Assembly (NCBI GenBank): GCA_016932295.1
Contig: JAFGDC010000145.1
Span: 1-15,009, forward strand
DNA length: 15,009 nt
Source of the DNA: a candidate division CSSED10-310 bacterium
GTDB lineage: Bacteria; CSSED10-310; JAFGDC01
Reading direction: 5' to 3'
A model generated the notes under the pieces. The model had not been told where the DNA came from. It saw nothing but the letters and a program-made list of their open reading frames with translations, and made no database searches. How positions within the stretch are numbered: the stretch's first letter is position 1; each line of letters begins with the position of its first letter. Below are positions 1 through 7,816 of this stretch, one piece after another. Position numbers and translations under genes: made by a program.

Positions 1-78
1 ACAATCCGCGGTGTCGCCCGCGGGAGCGCGCCGGTTCGTGACGCGCCGGGGCACACCGCCATGGAGGTGAATGCATGA
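1..78 (+). CDS. possible 3' end of an upstream gene (partial)
   Basis: Frame 1 is open from the window edge to a TGA at 76-78 and would give a 25-residue C-terminal tail ending MEVNA. Its stop overlaps the ATG of the next gene as ATGA, the same type of junction seen at 3417-3420 downstream, which is the main reason for calling it. The stretch also contains a hairpin and a short direct repeat, so it may instead be non-coding leader. Another frame is open to a TGA at 68-70. The tail is too short and GC-rich to assign a family. Confidence 0.3.
   Translation, partial: TIRGVARGSAPVRDAPGHTAMEVNA
6..23. repeat. small GC-rich inverted repeat upstream of the ABC operon
   Basis: CCGCGG at 6-11 and again at 18-23 can form a 6-bp stem with a 6-base loop. 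It is followed by the direct repeat CGCGCCGG at 27-34 and 42-49. No T-run follows, so a terminator role is not supported; it may be a chance product of high GC. Confidence 0.3.
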
Positions 79-1052
79 TAGAAGTAACGAACCTCACCAA
101 GTTTTACGGTGAGTATCGTGCCCTATCGGATGTATCGTTCGATGTGAAGAAAGGTGAAATCCTGGGATTTTTGGGTCCGAACGCGGCCGGCAAGACCACC
201 ACGATGCGGATCATCACCTGCTTCATGCCGGCCACGGCGGGTTCGGTAAAGGTAGCCGGCTTCGACGTGTTTGATGATGCGATCGAGGTGCGCAAGCGGA
301 TTGGATACTTGCCTGAATCGGTGCCGCTCTATCGCGGCATGACTGTCGACGAGTACCTGTCGTTTGTGGCGGAAGCGAAGCGAGTGCCCCGCATCCGTCG
401 GTCTCCGCGACGTGAAACGGTGGTGGAGCAATGTGGTCTGGGCGAGGTGAGGGGAAAGCTGATCAGTACCCTTTCCAAGGGTTTCAGGCAACGGGTCGGA
501 TTGGCTCAGGCGCTCATCAACGAACCGGAGGTGATCATCCTGGACGAACCAACCATCGGGCTGGATCCGCGCCAGATTGTGGAAATTCGTAAATTGATCC
601 GTTCCCTTGGTGGTGAGCATACCGTCATCCTTTCGTCCCATATTCTTCCGGAGGTTGCCATGACCTGTGGGCGCGTGGTGATCATCAACCGGGGCAAGGT
701 GGTTGCGGAGGACACTCCCGAAAATCTGTCGGTACGCCATGGGGGCAGCGGACGGATCACCATGACGGTGGACGGTGATCCACAGCGGGTCACCCGGGTG
801 CTGCGCGAGGTGGATGGCGTGAGAACCGTCAGTCCCGCTCAGCAAACCGGCTCGATTTCAGTCTATACGCTGCTGGCTCATGACGACTGTGATGTGCGGC
901 GAGAGGCGGCGGCGGCGGTGGTGAACGCCGGTTTTGGTTTGCTGGAACTAAAGAGTATGGCGCTGAGCCTCGAGGAAGTGTTCGTGCAACTGGTGACCGA
1001 GGAGGAAGCCGCCATCAATGCGAATGCCAGGACTGACGGGGAGGTGCGGTGA
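75..1052 (+). CDS. ABC transporter ATP-binding protein, GldA-like
   Basis: This is the cytoplasmic ATPase of an ABC-2 type complex and probably powers the membrane proteins encoded just downstream. In the 325-residue product the Walker A motif GPNAAGKTT lies at about 34-42, the signature LSKGF at 133-137, Walker B IILDEP at 154-159 and the switch His at 189. The nucleotide-binding domain ends near 220; a roughly 100-residue C-terminal extension follows, as in GldA/CcmA-like ATPases. The ATG at 75 is chosen because GGAGGTGA stands at 63-70. Its TGA overlaps the next start (TGATG), implying coupled translation. The order ATPase, permease, GldG, DUF4340 matches clusters called gliding-motility ABC transporters in Bacteroidetes, but this cluster occurs widely in non-gliding bacteria, so GldA is a family likeness and not a functional claim. 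The substrate is unknown. Confidence 0.92.
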   Translation: MIEVTNLTKFYGEYRALSDVSFDVKKGEILGFLGPNAAGKTTTMRIITCFMPATAGSVKVAGFDVFDDAIEVRKRIGYLPESVPLYRGMTVDEYLSFVAEAKRVPRIRRSPRRETVVEQCGLGEVRGKLISTLSKGFRQRVGLAQALINEPEVIILDEPTIGLDPRQIVEIRKLIRSLGGEHTVILSSHILPEVAMTCGRVVIINRGKVVAEDTPENLSVRHGGSGRITMTVDGDPQRVTRVLREVDGVRTVSPAQQTGSISVYTLLAHDDCDVRREAAAAVVNAGFGLLELKSMALSLEEVFVQLVTEEEAAINANARTDGEVR

Positions 1053-1822
1053 TGAACGGATTCATGCCGGTATTCAAACGCGAGATGCGGGAGTACTTCA
1101 ATTCACCCATCGCTTACGTGGTCATCACGCTCTTCCTGCTGCTCTGCGGCGTGACCTTCTGGATCATGTGCGCCAGCTATGCAAAGTTCTCCATGCAGGC
1201 CATGAATAATCCCTACATGGCGCAACAACTCAATCTCACCGAGATGATCTTCGGCGCCGTCTTCAACACCATCTCGGTCTTCATGCTCCTTTTCATGCCC
1301 GTCCTGACCATGCGCAGCTTCTCGGAGGAAAAGCGTTCCGGTACCATCGAGCTGTTGTTCACCTACCCGATCAGTGACTGGCAGGCGATTCTCGGCAAGT
1401 TCAGCGCGGCGCTCTCCGTGTTTGTCATCATGCTGCTCTGCACCGGGCTGTATCCACTACTGACCGCCTGGATCGCCACCCCTGAGATCGGCCCCATCCT
1501 CTCCGGCTATCTTGGCGTGCTCCTCATGGGCGCCTCCTTCCTGGCCCTAGGCATCCTCGCTTCATCCCTCACCGAGAACCAGATCGTCGCCGCGGTGCTC
1601 GCTCTCGGTTCCTATCTGCTGCTCTGGTTCGTCGGCTGGGGAGCGCAACTCACCGATCCCGGCACCGGTGACCTGCTCAAGGCGCTCTCCGTCATCGACC
1701 ACTTCGATCCATTCGTGGAAGGAGTGATCGAGTTGCAACACGTCGCCTACTATGTTCTGTTCACGTTCTTTTGCCTGTTCCTCACCTCGCGGGTGCTGGA
1801 AAGCAAGAAGTGGAGGGGTTGA
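1052..1822 (+). CDS. ABC-2 type permease, GldF-like
   Basis: This is an inner-membrane permease subunit, probable partner of the preceding ATPase. The 256-residue product has about six hydrophobic segments (near 20-41, 66-84, 113-133, 146-168, 176-196 and 230-246). It carries the family hallmark MRSFSEEKRSGTIELL at 87-102 between segments two and three, followed by a coupling-helix-like stretch TYPISDWQ. The ATG at 1052 follows GGAGGTG at 1040-1046 and overlaps the upstream stop by one base. An in-frame GTG at 1049 would add one residue and is less likely. The gene ends two bases before the GldG-type gene. Transport of lipid, polysaccharide or protein cannot be told apart from sequence. Confidence 0.9.
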   Translation: MNGFMPVFKREMREYFNSPIAYVVITLFLLLCGVTFWIMCASYAKFSMQAMNNPYMAQQLNLTEMIFGAVFNTISVFMLLFMPVLTMRSFSEEKRSGTIELLFTYPISDWQAILGKFSAALSVFVIMLLCTGLYPLLTAWIATPEIGPILSGYLGVLLMGASFLALGILASSLTENQIVAAVLALGSYLLLWFVGWGAQLTDPGTGDLLKALSVIDHFDPFVEGVIELQHVAYYVLFTFFCLFLTSRVLESKKWRG

Positions 1823-1824
1823 TC

Positions 1825-3420
1825 ATGGTACGCAAGCTGTCATGGATAATCGGCCTCCTCGGGATCATCGGCCTTGGCGCCGGGTTTACACTGCGCACGT
1901 ATCCCACGTATACCACACATGCATGGCTCGCCTTGATCGGTGGCGCCGTTCTCTTCATCGCCTTTCTCGTCTACAACCGGATCGCGATAGCCGGCATGTT
2001 CGCCGGCCGGCGCGCCAAATACGGCACCAACACCGCCGTCATGATCAGCATCACTGCCGCCCTGGTGGTTCTCGTCCAGTTACTTGCCATGCGTCACAAC
2101 TCGCGCGCCGATCTCACCAGGAATAAACGCCATTCCCTCGCCCCCCAGAGCATCAAGATCACCACCTCGCTGCCGCATCCGATGAAAGCCTATTTCTTCT
2201 CCTATATGGGTGAGACCGATTTTGAAACCGCCGAAAAATTGTTGGAGCGATATGCCGCCGCCGGTGAAAACTTCTCGTACGAAGTGGTCGATCCCAATCT
2301 GAAACCGCGCCTTACCAAGCAATTCGAGATCAAACAGTTGGGCACTACTGTCCTGGAATACCAGGGAAAAACCAAGAAGGTCACCCAAACCGACGAACAG
2401 GAGATTACCAATGCCATGATCAATCTGCTTCGTGAAGAGAAGAAGGTTGTCTATGTCATGACAGGTCATGGTGAAGCCATGGTGGGCATCACCGATGACA
2501 ACGGCATCTCCACCGCCAGGGAAGCCCTTCAAAAAGAGAACTACGAGGTGCGCGAACTGCTGCTCATGCGTGAACCAGGCGTGCCTGAGGACTGCGATGT
2601 GCTGGTCATGGCCGGACCGACGGCGGACTTGCACGAGACGGAATTGACCGCGCTCACGAATTACCTCAACAGTGGCGGTTCGCTCATGCTGCTGGCCGAT
2701 TTCGGCACTCCGGCGCAACTGGACGAATATAGTAAAAGTTTCGGATTTCAGATTGGTTCATTCCCGGTGGTGGATATCCTGACCCAGATGTATGGCGGCG
2801 ATCCCATGGCCCCCCTGGTAGTGGCGTTTGGCCGGCATCCGATCACCGACGGCTTCAACCTGAATCCAATGCTGCCTATCGTCCGATCAGTCAACAAATA
2901 CGACAGCGCCGGGGATCGGGTAACGGTCGATGAACTCATGTTCACCAGCGACAATTCATGGGTGGAGACCGGCGTGACCGTGACCCCGGATGGGCAGATC
3001 AAATTGCCGGATGAGAGCGCGGAAGTGACGTTCGACGAAATCACCGACACATTGGGTCCCATCAGCGTTGCCGCCGCCTCCACGATCGCGCTTGTCGATT
3101 CCCGGGACATGCCGGCTGATGAAACCGGGGAGGCCATTGAGGAACGCGAAGCCCGCATCGTGGTCGTGGGCGATGTGGATTTCATCAGGAACGCCTTCTT
3201 CAAGATCAACGGCAACGATGACATGTTCCTGAACATGATCGGCTGGCTGCTGGAAGATGAAAACCTCATCGCCATCCGCCCGAGGGAAGCGGATATGCAG
3301 CCCCTGATCATGACGCCGGTGCAGGGCAAGGTTTTGTTTTGGCTGCCTATCCTGATACTGCCGGCATTGGTGGCTGGTTTCGGCTTCATGACCATCAGCC
3401 AGCGGAGGCGCTATCGATGA
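1825..3420 (+). CDS. GldG-type ABC auxiliary membrane protein
   Basis: This is an accessory subunit of the ABC complex with a large extracytoplasmic domain. The 531-residue product has hydrophobic segments near 5-23, 33-51 and 71-89, a soluble domain of about 400 residues, and one C-terminal membrane segment near 503-523 ending in a basic tail. Landmarks of the GldG / ABC_transp_aux family are visible: VVYVMTGHGE at 208-217, the region SGGSLMLLADFG at 283-294, and RIVVVGDVDF near 444-453 followed by FLNMIGWLL at 468-476. The ATG at 1825 is preferred over a longer open frame from 1771 because GGAGGGG stands at 1812-1818 and the longer form would overlap the permease by 52 bases. The stop overlaps the DUF4340 start as ATGA. 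The soluble part resembles a ligand-binding scaffold; no catalytic motif is evident. Confidence 0.88.
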   Translation: MVRKLSWIIGLLGIIGLGAGFTLRTYPTYTTHAWLALIGGAVLFIAFLVYNRIAIAGMFAGRRAKYGTNTAVMISITAALVVLVQLLAMRHNSRADLTRNKRHSLAPQSIKITTSLPHPMKAYFFSYMGETDFETAEKLLERYAAAGENFSYEVVDPNLKPRLTKQFEIKQLGTTVLEYQGKTKKVTQTDEQEITNAMINLLREEKKVVYVMTGHGEAMVGITDDNGISTAREALQKENYEVRELLLMREPGVPEDCDVLVMAGPTADLHETELTALTNYLNSGGSLMLLADFGTPAQLDEYSKSFGFQIGSFPVVDILTQMYGGDPMAPLVVAFGRHPITDGFNLNPMLPIVRSVNKYDSAGDRVTVDELMFTSDNSWVETGVTVTPDGQIKLPDESAEVTFDEITDTLGPISVAAASTIALVDSRDMPADETGEAIEEREARIVVVGDVDFIRNAFFKINGNDDMFLNMIGWLLEDENLIAIRPREADMQPLIMTPVQGKVLFWLPILILPALVAGFGFMTISQRRRYR

Positions 3421-5240
3421 AATTCCGTGGCACCATTGCACTGGCCGTCCTGCTTGCCGGGTTGGCAGTGTTTTACTACCTCGATACCAAACGCGTTGAA
3501 CGGCAGGAAGAGGCGGATATCAACGCCAAGAAGGTCTTCGCCCTCGAGAGCGACGAGATCACCGGTCTGAGAGTGGAACATGCCGGCGGGGAAGCGTGGG
3601 AGGTGCGCAGGCAGGATGATGGCTGGCGGGTGGTGGAACCGCTCGCTGCCGTCGCTGACAGCGCGGTCGTCTCCGGCATGCTGGAAGCGCTCACCGGCAC
3701 CAATCGATCCAAGGACATCGAGACGGCAGTGGATCGAGCCGAGTACGGTCTTGCATCGCCAGTCCTGACGGTCACCGTGCTGCACGGCGAGACCAGGGAG
3801 CCAGACTTGCTGATCGGCGCAGCCAGTTTTAACGGGTACGAAGTCTACGCCTGCTTCGAGGGGAAGCCGGGTATGCTCGTCCTGGATGATACGGTGAAAT
3901 CGCGGCTCGACAAGAAGCTCTTCGATGTGCGGGACAAGCGTGTCCTGGATTTCGCCATGGAAGAGGTGCGCGGATTTCGGATCGATCATCCCGAAGGTGT
4001 TCTGTACGGCAGGAAAAACCAGGATGACCGCTGGCTGCTGGGAGAAAATGGCTCGCTGCGTGGTGATACGGATAAAATCGAAGAATTGCTTCGTGCCCTG
4101 CGAGATCTGCGTGTTACCACGTTCGTCACGGAACGGATGGATGACCCGCATGCGTTCGGATTCACCGGTGATGCACCGCGCGTGACCTTGTCGGTCGGAG
4201 ACCGGATGGCCGAGCTGTCGTTGCTGCTGGGAACCGTCGTGCCGGGGAACGACACCGATGGTGATCCGAATGAGTTGGGTTCATATGAAACCACCGGTGA
4301 CCAGGTATATGCCACTCGTGGCGATGGCGGTGCGGTGATACTGGTCAACGCCGCGGTGCGGGATCGACTGGTGCCCTACAGCGCCCGCTTGCGTGATCCG
4401 CGTCCATTGCTGCTGGAACGGCAGAATGTCAGGCGACTGGAGATACAGGAACAGGATGCGGCGCCAGTGATCTGTGTGCGTACCGAGGCGGATGCCTGGG
4501 AACTCCTCGAGCCCGTCGCCGGATCGGCTGATGCCAACCAGGTGGCGGCGGTGCTCAATGACCTGGAGTTCGCCAAGGCCAAGGGTTTTGAAGATAGTAT
4601 AGGCGATCGGCTGGCGGACCTTGGATTGGCACAACCCCGCTGCCGGATAACGGTGAGCGAGGCGGATGGCAAGAATCCACAGACCGTGCTGATCGGCGCC
4701 GTTAACAACGAGGGCGGCATCGAATACAGGTATATCAAGCCGGCAAGCGAGGATACGGCGTACAAGATCGCCACCAGCGATGTGGCGCAGTGGTGCAGAA
4801 GTCTCGATGAAATGCGGAACAAGCTGCTGGTGGAATATGTCAAGCGGGATCTCAGAACGCTCCATATCACCGCACCGAATGGCGTGATACGCATCTCGAG
4901 CAGGGATGGCGAGACATTCACCGGCATGATGGAGGATGGTCGGGAATTGACCGATGCCGAGATCGAGGACCTGATCTGGAGTTTCGATTTTGTCGAACTG
5001 AAAGACGTGCTGTCCGGGAAGGGTGACATCGATATGGCGGCGCTCGGGCTGGAACAACCGGCCTACCGTATCCGGATCGCGACCAAAGACGAGGTCACCG
5101 GAGCGGACGCGGAAGTGGTCTTGTTGCTGGCGGCGCCTGACGAGAATGGATATGCGGCAACCGTGGAGGGGGGCGCATTGGTGGGGAGGCTGGCTCCCAA
5201 TTCTTTCAAGGCGCTGCGCGAGTTCTCCTGGGAATCCTGA
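3417..5240 (+). CDS. membrane-anchored DUF4340 protein with four tandem repeat units
   Basis: The 607-residue product has one N-terminal membrane anchor (about 5-21) after a short basic start, then an extracytoplasmic region. That region reads as four diverged units of 120-150 residues. Each opens with a strand pattern of the type R-x-L/F-x-I (ITGLRV at 48, VRGFRI at 184, VRRLEI at 338, LRTLHI at 479). Each then carries a W or aromatic strand, a helix ending in hydrophobics, a conserved Y/F-G-L or LGL-x-x-P segment, and a terminal helix joined to the next unit by a linker rich in R, D and L. DUF4340 proteins commonly sit beside GldA/F/G-type ABC genes; their biochemical role is not established. 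The ATG at 3417 overlaps the previous stop and has GGAGG at 3404-3408. It is the last gene of the unit. Confidence 0.87.
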   Translation: MKFRGTIALAVLLAGLAVFYYLDTKRVERQEEADINAKKVFALESDEITGLRVEHAGGEAWEVRRQDDGWRVVEPLAAVADSAVVSGMLEALTGTNRSKDIETAVDRAEYGLASPVLTVTVLHGETREPDLLIGAASFNGYEVYACFEGKPGMLVLDDTVKSRLDKKLFDVRDKRVLDFAMEEVRGFRIDHPEGVLYGRKNQDDRWLLGENGSLRGDTDKIEELLRALRDLRVTTFVTERMDDPHAFGFTGDAPRVTLSVGDRMAELSLLLGTVVPGNDTDGDPNELGSYETTGDQVYATRGDGGAVILVNAAVRDRLVPYSARLRDPRPLLLERQNVRRLEIQEQDAAPVICVRTEADAWELLEPVAGSADANQVAAVLNDLEFAKAKGFEDSIGDRLADLGLAQPRCRITVSEADGKNPQTVLIGAVNNEGGIEYRYIKPASEDTAYKIATSDVAQWCRSLDEMRNKLLVEYVKRDLRTLHITAPNGVIRISSRDGETFTGMMEDGRELTDAEIEDLIWSFDFVELKDVLSGKGDIDMAALGLEQPAYRIRIATKDEVTGADAEVVLLLAAPDENGYAATVEGGALVGRLAPNSFKALREFSWES

Positions 5241-5253
5241 TTACACAAGGGAA

Positions 5254-5278
5254 GAGGGATGCGGTTCTCGCATCCCTC
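5254..5278. terminator. bidirectional hairpin between convergent operons
   Basis: GAGGGATGCG at 5254-5263 pairs perfectly with CGCATCCCTC at 5269-5278 around a 5-base loop. It lies 14 bases after the DUF4340 stop and about 220 bases beyond the phoU stop on the other strand. There is no true T-run on the plus side. On the minus side the hairpin is followed by a mildly T-rich stretch (TTCCCTTGTGT). It probably ends transcription from both sides, or protects 3' ends. Confidence 0.7.
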
Positions 5279-5499
5279 CTCGGTATCAGCAGGGTTATGG
5301 GACCGGATCGCCGGTGCTCGTATACAATGAGCATGATGCACCAATAGTACTGGCTGAGCGCTGGAGAACGATGAGTAATCGGTGAGCTGTCGGCGTCCGG
5401 TGGAATCCTTCGGTCTATCCCCGCTTTTCCACGATCCGGGTGGCTGAGGATAATGAGTCAACATCGCCCTCATGCATCGGAAGAAGCCGGACCATGCCG
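5279..5499. other. intergenic stretch between the DUF4340 gene and phoU
   Basis: About 220 bases separate the hairpin from the convergent phoU stop. No open frame with convincing coding character, no RNA gene and no strong promoter is seen here. Confidence 0.5.
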
Positions 5500-6162
5500 T
5501 CAGTCGTCGAATCCTTCACCATGATGGCGGATGATCTTCCCTTCGATCATGTAAATGACGTCTTCTGCGAGATTCGTGGCAAGATCGGCGATACGTTCCA
5601 GGTGATGCGAGATTTCCAGTATCTGGATGAGTTTTTTGATGTGCTCCGGGTGTTCCTGCATCATTTCGTTGATATAGACGTAGATTTCCCTGTGCAGTCG
5701 ATCCACTTCATCGTCATCGCGGCATACCTGGTGTGCTTCCCTGAGATTCAGATTGATGAGCGAATCGAGTCCCTGGCTCAGCATTTCCTTGGCTCGGTCG
5801 GCGATCTCGAAGAGATGTGGCGGGTATTCAAAGATGTCCTTGCCGGCGAGGTAGGCGGCGCGTTGGGAGATGTTTACCGCCAGGTCGCCGATCCGTTCAA
5901 GGTCATTGTTCATCTTAAGAATGGCGATGATGAACCGGAGATCGATGGCCACCGGTTGATGGAGCGCCAGAATCTTGAGACATTCTTCCTCGACTTCGAC
6001 TTCGACGCGATCGATGTGTTCGTCATTGTCAAGAACCGCCTGGGCAAGTTCGGTATCGCGGTTGCGCAACGCCTTCAATGCCAGGATGACGCTCTCCTCG
6101 ACCTCGGCCCCCAGCGACAGCAGGCGTTTTTTCAGTTGCGCTATTTCCTTGATGAGATGCAT
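5500..6162 (-). CDS. phoU: phosphate signalling protein PhoU
   Basis: PhoU is a cytoplasmic metal-binding all-helical protein that couples the state of the Pst transporter to PhoR, keeping the Pho response off when phosphate is plentiful. The 220-residue product has the usual family length and shows the two-fold repeat of three-helix bundles. The paired signature motifs are LERIGDLAVNI at 88-98 and LERIADLATNL at 188-198. Acidic stretches such as VEVEVEEE near 53-60 fit the metal-binding faces. The start at 6162 follows AGGAG with good spacing and lies 8 bases after the pstB stop, so it is the last gene of pstSCAB-phoU. No truncation or missing motif is seen. Confidence 0.97.
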   Translation of the reverse strand: MHLIKEIAQLKKRLLSLGAEVEESVILALKALRNRDTELAQAVLDNDEHIDRVEVEVEEECLKILALHQPVAIDLRFIIAILKMNNDLERIGDLAVNISQRAAYLAGKDIFEYPPHLFEIADRAKEMLSQGLDSLINLNLREAHQVCRDDDEVDRLHREIYVYINEMMQEHPEHIKKLIQILEISHHLERIADLATNLAEDVIYMIEGKIIRHHGEGFDD

Positions 6163-6170
6163 GGATGCTC

Positions 6171-6938
6171 CTAGCCGAATCTGCCGGTGAGGTAATCTTC
6201 AGTTTGTTTCATTTTCGGCCTGGTAAACAGCCTATCGGTTTTACCGAATTCAATCAACTTGCCGATGTAAAAAAACGCCGTGTTATCGGACACTCTGGCG
6301 GCCTGCTGCATGTTGTGGGTGACTATTATAATGGTGTACCGCTCCTTCAGCTCCAGGATCAACTCCTCGATTTTTTGTGTGGCGATGGGATCGAGGGCGG
6401 AAGCGGGTTCATCCATGAGCAGCACCTCTGGTTCCACGGCCAGGGCGCGGGCGATGCACAGGCGTTGTTGTTGGCCGCCCGAGAGCCCGAGGGCTGAATC
6501 CGCCAGCCGGTCTTTCACTTCATCCCACAAGGCGGCGGCGCGCAGGCTCCGCTCAACCCGCTCCCGGAGAGTGGCGCGGTGTTTCAGGCCATTCACACGC
6601 AAGCCGTATGCCACATCATTGAAAATCGATTTCGGGAAGGGATTTGGTTTCTGGAAGACCATGCCGATCCGGCGGCGGACTTTGACAACATCCACACCGC
6701 TGCCATAGATGTTCACACCGTCGAGCAGCACGGCACCGTCAATTCTCGTGCGCGGGATGATGTCGTTCATCCTGTTCAGCGTCCGGAGATAGGTGCTTTT
6801 ACCGCACCCGGAAGGACCGATGAGGGCGGTTACCTGTCGCTCCGGGATAGCCAGGGTGACGTCGAAGAGTGCCTGTGATGTTCCATAGAAAAAATTCAGA
6901 TGTTCGGTGGCGATTTTGATATGAACTGGTTCAAGCAT
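6171..6938 (-). CDS. pstB: phosphate ABC transporter ATP-binding protein PstB
   Basis: PstB is the ATPase subunit of the high-affinity phosphate importer and works as a dimer under the PstC/PstA pore. The 255-residue product is of standard length. It has Walker [10 protein letters not shown] at 41-49, Q-loop [10 protein letters not shown] at 93-102 (the PNPFP form is typical of PstB), signature LSGGQ at 152-156, Walker B VLLMDEP at 172-178 with ALDP after it, and switch His 208. The start at 6938 is 6 bases after the pstA stop; a GAGG lies about 10 bases upstream, so ribosome loading may depend on coupling from pstA. The C-terminal [18 protein letters not shown] matches the usual PstB end. 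Confidence 0.98.
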   Translation of the reverse strand: MLEPVHIKIATEHLNFFYGTSQALFDVTLAIPERQVTALIGPSGCGKSTYLRTLNRMNDIIPRTRIDGAVLLDGVNIYGSGVDVVKVRRRIGMVFQKPNPFPKSIFNDVAYGLRVNGLKHRATLRERVERSLRAAALWDEVKDRLADSALGLSGGQQQRLCIARALAVEPEVLLMDEPASALDPIATQKIEELILELKERYTIIIVTHNMQQAARVSDNTAFFYIGKLIEFGKTDRLFTRPKMKQTEDYLTGRFG

Positions 6939-6944
6939 GCGGTG

Positions 6945-7814
6945 TTATCCTCGCTGGCGTTTTCTGACCCGCGCGCGAAGCAGGATTGCGATAAGATTGA
7001 TGCCCAGCACCAGGGCGATCAACACGAGAGCCGTCCCGTATTGGATCGGCCTGGTTTCTTCGATATGGGTGCCGGCGGTGGCGAGCACGTAAATGTGATA
7101 GGGCAGTGCCATGACCTCATCGAAGATTGACCTGGGCAGACGCGCCGTGTAGAAGGCTGCGGCGGTGAACATGATGGGCGCCGTCTCGCCGGCGGCACGG
7201 CCGATTCCCAGGATGGTGCCGGTCAGGATGCCTGGCAGGGCTGCCGGCAGCACCACCCGGCAGATGGTCTGCCACTTGCCGGCGCCCAGCGCCAGGGATG
7301 CCTCCCGGTAAGTCGTGGGAACAGCCTTCAATGCTTCTTCAGCAGCGCCGATGATGACCGGCAGGATGAGGATGGCGAGAGTGAGTGAACCGGCCAGGAT
7401 GGATGAGCCGAAACCCAGGAAGACAACGAAGAGCGCGAGTCCGAACAGGCCGAAGACTACGGATGGGACGCCCGCGAGCGTGTTAATGCCGAACCGGATG
7501 AAGCGCACGGTACGCCCATGCCGCGCATACTCCTGCAGATAGATGGCCGCGGCGGTGCCAAGTGGAAACGCCACCAGGATGGAACCGATCGTCAGGTAGA
7601 TGGTACCCATGATAGCCGGAAAGATACCGCCCCTGGTCATCGACTTGATGGGCGGCTCCGTCAGGAATTTCCAACTCAGCACCCCAATCCCGTTCCAGAT
7701 GATGAAACCAAGGACGAGGATCATGACCATGGCGATGATCACCACCGCGGCGCGGATGCAGAGCAGTGCAGCCTGTTCGACAATGCGGCGCCGGATGTCG
7801 TGCGTCAGTTTCAT
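6945..7814 (-). CDS. pstA: phosphate ABC transporter permease PstA
   Basis: PstA is an inner-membrane permease subunit that forms the phosphate channel with PstC. The 289-residue product has a cytoplasmic basic N-terminus, six hydrophobic segments (the first near 22-40, the last near 262-280), and the EAA-type loop that contacts PstB at about 170-196 (REASLALGAGKWQT then VVLPAALPGI). GRAAGETAPIMF at 205-216 is a PstA-family landmark. The ATG at 7814 lies two bases after the pstC stop. An in-frame TTG at 7820 would overlap pstC and is less likely. It is followed 6 bases later by pstB. Confidence 0.96.
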   Translation of the reverse strand: MKLTHDIRRRIVEQAALLCIRAAVVIIAMVMILVLGFIIWNGIGVLSWKFLTEPPIKSMTRGGIFPAIMGTIYLTIGSILVAFPLGTAAAIYLQEYARHGRTVRFIRFGINTLAGVPSVVFGLFGLALFVVFLGFGSSILAGSLTLAILILPVIIGAAEEALKAVPTTYREASLALGAGKWQTICRVVLPAALPGILTGTILGIGRAAGETAPIMFTAAAFYTARLPRSIFDEVMALPYHIYVLATAGTHIEETRPIQYGTALVLIALVLGINLIAILLRARVRKRQRG

Positions 7815-7816
7815 GG

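Noticed and set aside
5440..6174. Long plus-strand open frame of 244 codons across phoU
   Set aside because: The opposite strand encodes a full-length PhoU with both signature motifs; this frame is its antisense shadow.
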